Shown here one piece after another: positions 11,501-13,400 of a stretch of DNA of 13,400 bases. Every line of letters begins with the position of its first letter. The stretch's first letter is position 1. Under the pieces are notes generated by a model that saw only the letters and a program-made list of their open reading frames with translations, was not told the DNA's origin and searched no databases. A program made the translations under genes and the position numbers. The stretch comes from Chrysochromulina tobinii (lineage: Eukaryota > Haptophyta > Prymnesiales > Chrysochromulinaceae), in assembly GCA_001275005.1 (NCBI GenBank), contig JWZX01001568.1:1-13400 (forward strand), given 5' to 3'.

Positions 11501-13400
11501 GCGTGCCTCGAGGGACTGGGCGCGCGCCGCCTCAGCCTCGGCCTTGACGCGCCGCTCCTTTTCGCGAGCCTCCACCTCGAGAGCCTGCTGAGCGCGCCGT
11601 CGCTCCTCACGTTCGCGTCGCTTCGCCTCGCGCGCCTGAGCTTGCCGCCGGATCTCGCGCACTTTCTTGATGCTCTCGACTGCCGACACGGCTTCCTCTT
11701 GCACTCGAACCTGCTCCTCGCTGAACTCGACCTGAGTGAGCGCCTTCGTCACGATGTCCTGGATGTCGAGTTCTTCGTCGAGCACCTTCTCGTATGCTTC
11801 GTTCAGATGGAGGGTCACAGACTCTTGCAGCTCACTGAGAGCGTCGAAACATTCGCGCTCAACGCGCGCGAGAATCTCGTCGGACGACGTCGCATCGGCC
11901 TCAGCCCCAAGGGCCGCGATCGTCGCCTGCTGTAGCTGCTCGCACAGCCGGCTCTCCTCACATTCGATCAAATTCTGCAAGAGCTGCAGTGTGCTGAGGG
12001 CGCCACTGACGAAGAGGTGACGCTTCGCGTCGAGAAAGCCTGGGGAGATATCCATTGCATTGAGCTCTGCGACGATCGAGCGGAGGATGGTCGCAAAAAG
12101 CCGAAGCGATGGGATGTCGTCCAGGACCTTTTCTTCGTCGAAAGGGCTACCGCCCACGTCAGCCGACTGTCCGAGGCATACTTGGATGCACATGGTCAAC
12201 GTCGAAACGGCCTTGAAGAGCTTCGAAGCATCGTCGTAAACCTCGATCTTGGCATCGTTCTGTGCGAGGTCGTGCTTCTGGATGAGGTCGTAGCAGCTGA
12301 AGACCGCGCCCTCACCTCTGCCTTCGGCATCGAAGGTCGCCGAATGCATGGCACGCATCCAGCCGAGCGCCAGCGCGTCGAGACCGTCGGATCGAACGCA
12401 CCGTGATGCGCTGCTCTCGAGCAGCACCTCGACGCAAGCGATGTTGCCGCGCTTGCATGCGAGCATGAGCGGCGTCTCACCGTCCCTGCCAGCTTGATCG
12501 AGGTACGGATCGCGCTCGAGCAGGCTGCGCACGCACTCGATTACACGTCGCAGCGCGTTGGGCCGGCCGTAGCGTGCAAGCACGCAAAAGAGCGTGTCTT
12601 CGGGCTCACCGTACTCGTCGGAGAGCGGGCCTTCGACGAACACGTGGAAGCCATCTGGACGCAGCCTGTAGAGCTGTGCGATCCCATCGGCGAGACGGCT
12701 CACGTGCGGCTCGACGTCGAGGAAGGTTTGCTTGAGTGCCGAGATCATGTCCTTGAGAGCCATGGCATTGATCAGCTCGGCGGAACTCGCGTCCATGTCA
12801 TCCTCATCGATCGACGAGGGCGATGAGGGCGGCGAGGGCGACGTCATTGTCCGTGCCCTCGAGGTTGGCGACGACGGCTCGGCCGATCGCGTGCGTGCCG
12901 AGGTGAAGGTGCGAAACTTCGTTGGCGGCGTCGAGAACTGTGCAAGCGCGCTTGAGGTGGGTGCGCTCTGGTCGAGCGCGCATTGCAGGAGCTTCCGCGT
13001 ATCGGGGATTGCCTTGAGCGAAGGCGACGTCGAGCGCGTGGGTATTGGCTTCTTCACACGCTTTGGCACTGGCTTGAGCGGCGCCTTGGGGATCGCGGAG
13101 ATCGCACCTGCGTCGATGCTGTGGTCGCCGACGCGCGCGCTCGGCTTGGGCGGCGAGGGCATCGAGAACGAGAAGGTGGCATCGGGTGGTGTGAAGGTGA
13201 AACTCTGCGGAAGCGGCGGCACCACCCCAACCTCGAGCGACTTGAGCCCAGCTTGAATGGCCGCGATGGGCACGGCGGGGAGCGGCACGTGCGTCGGCTC
13301 GGCACCCTCGGGCACTCCCTCCACCTTCGTCACCGCCTGCTCGCCCTCGACGTCACTGTCGACTTCAGTGGATTCGCCCGCGTTCACGGAGCCGGCCTCG
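5516..13400 (-). CDS. Giant mosaic protein: ankyrin, coiled coil, IQ, RRM and a split, divergent USP-like domain (5' partial)
   Basis: One uninterrupted minus-strand frame ends at TGA 5518-5516 and is open through 13400. The first usable codon is only a GTG at 13387, so the true start lies outside. Residues here count from that GTG (2,623 in total). Order: disordered Pro/Ser region (1-250), ankyrin repeats (258-355), helical region, charged coiled coil (550-745), Pro-rich repeats (about 770-900), IQ motifs (1080-1150), N-terminal USP half (1170-1325), Pro/Met repeats and an RGG-like patch, RRM (1853-1930), Pro/Gln/Phe-rich tract, more IQ motifs (2163-2240), C-terminal USP half (2433-2594), and a tail ending LRLRG. 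The IQ motifs suggest calmodulin binding, and the RRM suggests RNA or protein binding. A deubiquitinase-like scaffold is inferred, but catalysis is doubtful because the GHY-box His is absent. No signal peptide or membrane span is seen. Coding without introns over 7.9 kb contrasts with the neighbouring gene. Confidence 0.85.
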   Translation of the reverse strand, partial: EAGSVNAGESTEVDSDVEGEQAVTKVEGVPEGAEPTHVPLPAVPIAAIQAGLKSLEVGVVPPLPQSFTFTPPDATFSFSMPSPPKPSARVGDHSIDAGAISAIPKAPLKPVPKRVKKPIPTRSTSPSLKAIPDTRKLLQCALDQSAPTSSALAQFSTPPTKFRTFTSARTRSAEPSSPTSRARTMTSPSPPSSPSSIDEDDMDASSAELINAMALKDMISALKQTFLDVEPHVSRLADGIAQLYRLRPDGFHVFVEGPLSDEYGEPEDTLFCVLARYGRPNALRRVIECVRSLLERDPYLDQAGRDGETPLMLACKRGNIACVEVLLESSASRCVRSDGLDALALGWMRAMHSATFDAEGRGEGAVFSCYDLIQKHDLAQNDAKIEVYDDASKLFKAVSTLTMCIQVCLGQSADVGGSPFDEEKVLDDIPSLRLFATILRSIVAELNAMDISPGFLDAKRHLFVSGALSTLQLLQNLIECEESRLCEQLQQATIAALGAEADATSSDEILARVERECFDALSELQESVTLHLNEAYEKVLDEELDIQDIVTKALTQVEFSEEQVRVQEEAVSAVESIKKVREIRRQAQAREAKRREREERRRAQQALEVEAREKERRVKAEAEAARAQSLEARVAKAERAKQQAAERAKAERAKKDAKKELKKEARRLVEQEKHAAALELVDLARARIEAALEREARADDDKENKRQQIEKLLIGDANAADAKVLAAARLKKLEERQTVKAAKAAKAPKPLSAWLGANAQPPASNTLSSAPKAAQPKVRVVRPVAASVAAPPAVPTVLPPAAVPRVPLPAAVPVVPPPAASSPTSALLELHAKTPPAAVPTVPPPAASSPTSALLELLAKTPRDLRSSTPLPDERRLWSPTPAGESLWQPTLASPAGQAKGICSPTTLNAASESANATVPCIDTLETVASAEGSVEATALLAAEYASTLPLRRLSTRRSLDLSAVSAEPNDATEIMIGAVDMPAAEPDRQTSERSTPPGQAGGGGGFKPEGDVEASRPPMAGSGGAPKRRSRRINQKRARRQHYQEVALSSVATNVAAVVLTDAQTFAAEDNEWKILTPLFLIKARAVLKLQARARGYLARRTWLASSLHARETIPSPEILAEIGHSRHNVCITRLVACRRIQRATRAAIERWNTAWRSSLSGPAHVPPARRGVLSRRGGECPMPAFVQVLESTPNLLVQLEQYVHRKAASSLQAPKVASALLHVLTALRAPLVFNQVTADAVSTEALPLALAAELGARGERLLAKCASVDELLCVFDEAICSEAIGMEADGSPSVLQLAFGGEQCTRTFCMCCGKSVAQSTEVFKVLNLGDLTKLLAPAPTAPHLSAVQAPTMLPSPILPSPMLPSPMLPTPMLPSPMLPTPMLPSAMLPSPMLPSPRMPSPMLQPQMTPVPIAPSEPPPPSPPPSPPDSPAQMTPYPPSPPRPLTTEGAAAICVDDLNGLEAPPPLDQSPPRSKGLHKHSPARIIHGSRVYTPVVSSPPARPRSPSSPLVMGPGGRGAGGHGARRQSSGRSGRGRTGATPRLAAPPPLTPRPLPPPLPPYMTVAAVTKSYSRTSSLSPYAPVFSFSPSPAPTPASPPLYTTGGSGGGISGREDSHDSRDDTRGTSNSKGDMIGGTAGKCQTVQGYGESAMLSWQEATWQEALEPPRLIIEFSSDDLPAAVISKPVVRVLSVAPVPTETAVSIREARRLLVDLSNARMLEIQHPKCDIRIRANLPRPPDVSSGSPVKRTPPNLTEAEFPTLTRSSVACAKKSAPEPKSRFSTDLAGGGVDGSERSIGANHDGLDWNSLPLVVLIGGPTVAAVDAMQEAFQSNFEGGLRLSTSDGATRVNVVRRLPSKTVYVGNLHFMTTVERLAAWLSSKGFAPRACKLFRHSDLFAHVEFHNVPTALAAIQALNGASFLGLALQVDVAEIGSRAQVEAVKGRMGEKLCRHADHSARPQLRSNGGATGLQIPSFGSSGPSGPRPAVTMGAEGDRFSRGSLPLYSSHHLPGFQNVAVPQQRPMPGIQHQVPSHHQQQVMTGFQPPPRSFLPGFQPPLAPQDPFVPVGTSPYGGAALPYCYPDALAVNDCVQSAYLAPVSRCPGAHGDGWAPRMAPYATAQPRPRIHPVSNGQPAAAYEIEQPLRPRRAATSWAAARKTRFAPRQLAAMTLQCAFRTLVAQKARAQRELERKIKKAVTLQAAARRMATQRSYKQARAANELQAAWQRKMVRKAARKVLHTLVGAKQAPLSTPAVLKGVPDAPLLTARASPACMPSPLALASPATTPASGSPPMRSVESSLVLDDLAGSMLPAPSMSSNSTGLTVAAPISAPNTASISAPNPTKMLGSSLFTGEILKFDFQEEATQAPLQSTAPKELDALMALLQMPSPRAAPLPMSLVALGSALIPSLQPRTSELLSLIETELKERRGRALSLTRPPGLRSLTDLLEAHAYDQPASITSPCCGAPVVRFRGFLRLGDAVVFSLPRGVHARIDRTLNLSGYKLDELASAGSLSELHSHLSGKHYLATSQPTTAVPPSARRKHSEHHAYELYAAVDGTGGAFVCDEHGVWRKAVGAYTCLVDEATVIEAATATASKLFYRLRAPIAAPLEGQAASEDATGAAAKALRLRG
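5606..6091 (-). other. C-terminal half of the divergent USP-like domain, GHY-box His absent
   Basis: Residues about 2433-2594. SLTDLLEAHAYDQP (2436-2449) precedes a Cys pair (2456-2457) where the second finger knuckle is expected. FLRLGDAVVFSLPRG lines up with the LPxxLxxxLKRF strand, and IDRTLNLSGY with the FPxxLDLxxY strand. AYELYAAVDGTGGAF occupies the YxLxAVxxHxGxxxxGHY position, but His is Ala2554. GVWRK and LVDEATV follow, with Asp2575 in the usual acidic position, then SKLFYRL, the standard USP end (YxLFYxR). The motif order is right throughout, but conservation is low. Confidence 0.6.
6668..6901 (-). other. Second IQ-motif cluster of the giant protein
   Basis: Residues about 2163-2240 contain three spaced IQ-like helices: MTLQCAFRTLVAQKARAQ, AVTLQAAARRMATQRSYKQ and ANELQAAWQRKMVRKAARK. 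Each has the LQ core and basic positions, but the central Gly is replaced. The spacing of 20-25 residues matches tandem IQ arrays that bind calmodulin-like proteins. Confidence 0.65.
7595..7834 (-). other. RNA recognition motif (RRM) in the giant protein
   Basis: Residues about 1853-1930. KTVYVGNLHF is a good RNP2 (VYVGNL at 1856-1861), and LFAHVEFH at 1892-1899 occupies the RNP1 position. They are separated by an amphipathic helix (TVERLAAWLSSKGF) and a strand (ACKLFRH), and followed by ALAAIQALNGASFLGLALQVDVA, the typical second helix and last strand. RNP1 lacks the usual Lys/Arg-Gly-Phe start, so RNA affinity may be weak, or the fold may bind protein. Confidence 0.8.
9191..9340 (-). repeat. 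15-bp tandem array encoding MLPSP pentapeptides
   Basis: Ten 15-base units, read on the minus strand, encode MLP(S/T)P with variants ILPSP, MLPSA and RMPSP (residues about 1350-1399). On the plus strand the unit reads GGCAGCATCGGCGAC or GGCAGCATCGGCGTC. It is a flexible linker after the first zinc knuckle and is probably length-variable among strains. Confidence 0.93.
9413..9880 (-). other. N-terminal half of a divergent USP-like domain (Cys box, QDAHEF-like box, first zinc knuckle)
   Basis: Residues about 1170-1325. GGECPMPAFVQVLESTPNLL lines up with the USP Cys box (GNTCYMNSVLQxLxxTPxL), placing the nucleophile at Cys1178; the usual Asn of GNTC is Gly. CASVDELLCVFDEAI resembles the QDAHEFLxxLLDxL box. 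LAFGGEQCTRTFCMCCGKS, then STEVFKVLNL, matches the finger segment FxGxxxSxxxCxxCgxxSxxxExFxxLxL, with Cys1307 and Cys1310 as the first CxxC. The conserved order of all three boxes is the main support. Confidence 0.6.
9938..10175 (-). other. IQ-motif pair upstream of the N-terminal USP half
   Basis: Residues about 1080-1150. The first motif, AVLKLQARARGYLARRTW, fits the IQ pattern hQxxxRGxxxRh well. The second, CRRIQRATRAAIERW, is degenerate (IQ present, Gly missing). IQ motifs bind calmodulin or related EF-hand light chains in known families; binding here is inferred from the motif. Confidence 0.7.
10815..10976 (-). repeat. 81-bp in-frame tandem duplication (27-residue repeat) in the giant gene
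   Basis: Copies at 10815-10895 and 10896-10976 differ at about five positions. The encoded repeat contains VPPPAASSPTSALLEL followed by HAKTP or LAKTP. Shorter related AAVPxVPxPA units continue to about 11030. The length is a multiple of three, so the frame is preserved. The SALLELxAKTP core is a short amphipathic helix candidate within a Pro-rich linker. Confidence 0.9.
11153..11740 (-). other. Highly charged coiled-coil segment of the giant protein
   Basis: Residues about 550-745 are dominated by Ala, Glu, Lys and Arg, with stretches such as REAKRREREERRRAQQ, AERAKQQAAERAKAERAKKD and KKELKKEARRLVEQEK. There is essentially no Pro or Gly, typical of a long single helix or coiled coil. Probable role: dimerisation or a rigid spacer between the ankyrin and downstream modules. 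The composition is low complexity, so family similarity searches here would mislead. Confidence 0.85.
12323..12616 (-). other. Ankyrin repeat region of the giant protein
   Basis: Residues about 258-355. The clearest repeat is DGETPLMLACKRGNIACVEV followed by LLESSASRCV, which matches the ankyrin core G-TPLhhAc--Gn---V--LL. It is preceded by a diverged repeat (EDTLFCVLARYGRPNALRRV... DPYLDQAG) and followed by a partial one (GLDALALGWMRA). Ankyrin repeats are protein-binding surfaces; the partner is unknown. Two to three repeats is short, so this may be a remnant. Confidence 0.75.

Noticed and set aside
11153-11740. Charged Ala/Glu/Lys/Arg segment considered as a specific motor or tropomyosin-type domain
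   Set aside because: Low-complexity charged helices match many unrelated families, so only a generic coiled coil is supported.

Overview
The window looks like nuclear DNA from a GC-rich, gene-dense microbial eukaryote, probably a microalga. The evidence is phase-consistent GT-AG introns, EF-hand, IQ, ankyrin, RRM and USP-like modules, long SPPP-type proline tracts, and minisatellites both between genes and inside introns. A haptophyte or a similar unicellular alga is my best guess from style alone. No rRNA, tRNA, CRISPR array, insertion sequence or prokaryotic operon signal was seen.

Layout: (1) 1-443, minus strand: the start of a secreted proline-rich protein with a clear signal peptide, running off the left edge. 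(2) 444-859: a compact head-to-head intergenic region that must hold the 5' regions of genes 1 and 3. (3) 860-4678, plus strand: a four-exon gene for an EF-hand protein of about 1,139 residues, with three small introns (188, 77 and 133 bp). It also has one unresolved reading-frame shift near 4169-4173, which is either a C-run indel or a fourth intron. (4) 4679-5515: a convergent intergenic region with an A+T-rich 3' flank and two tandem repeats. The larger is a 30-bp array built on AACGTT boxes. (5) 5516-13400, minus strand: one uninterrupted reading frame of more than 2,620 codons, open at its 5' end. It encodes a mosaic protein with ankyrin repeats, a long charged coiled coil, IQ motifs, an RRM and two separated halves of a divergent ubiquitin-specific protease (USP) fold.

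The two observations I rate highest are these. First, the giant minus-strand protein appears to be a USP domain split by about 1,100 residues of RNA-binding and low-complexity sequence. It keeps the putative catalytic Cys, has lost the GHY-box His, and ends in LRLRG, which is the ubiquitin tail minus one Gly. Second, all three introns of the EF-hand gene are made largely of a related 10-bp unit (GTGnnnCTGA), and two are flanked by near-perfect direct repeats of the splice-junction sequence, as expected if such introns arose by insertion or local duplication.

No pathway linking the three genes is visible. A calcium theme is possible, with EF hands in one product and calmodulin-type IQ motifs in its neighbour, but that is inference from adjacency. 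All functional assignments rest on motif reading by eye; no database search was possible.
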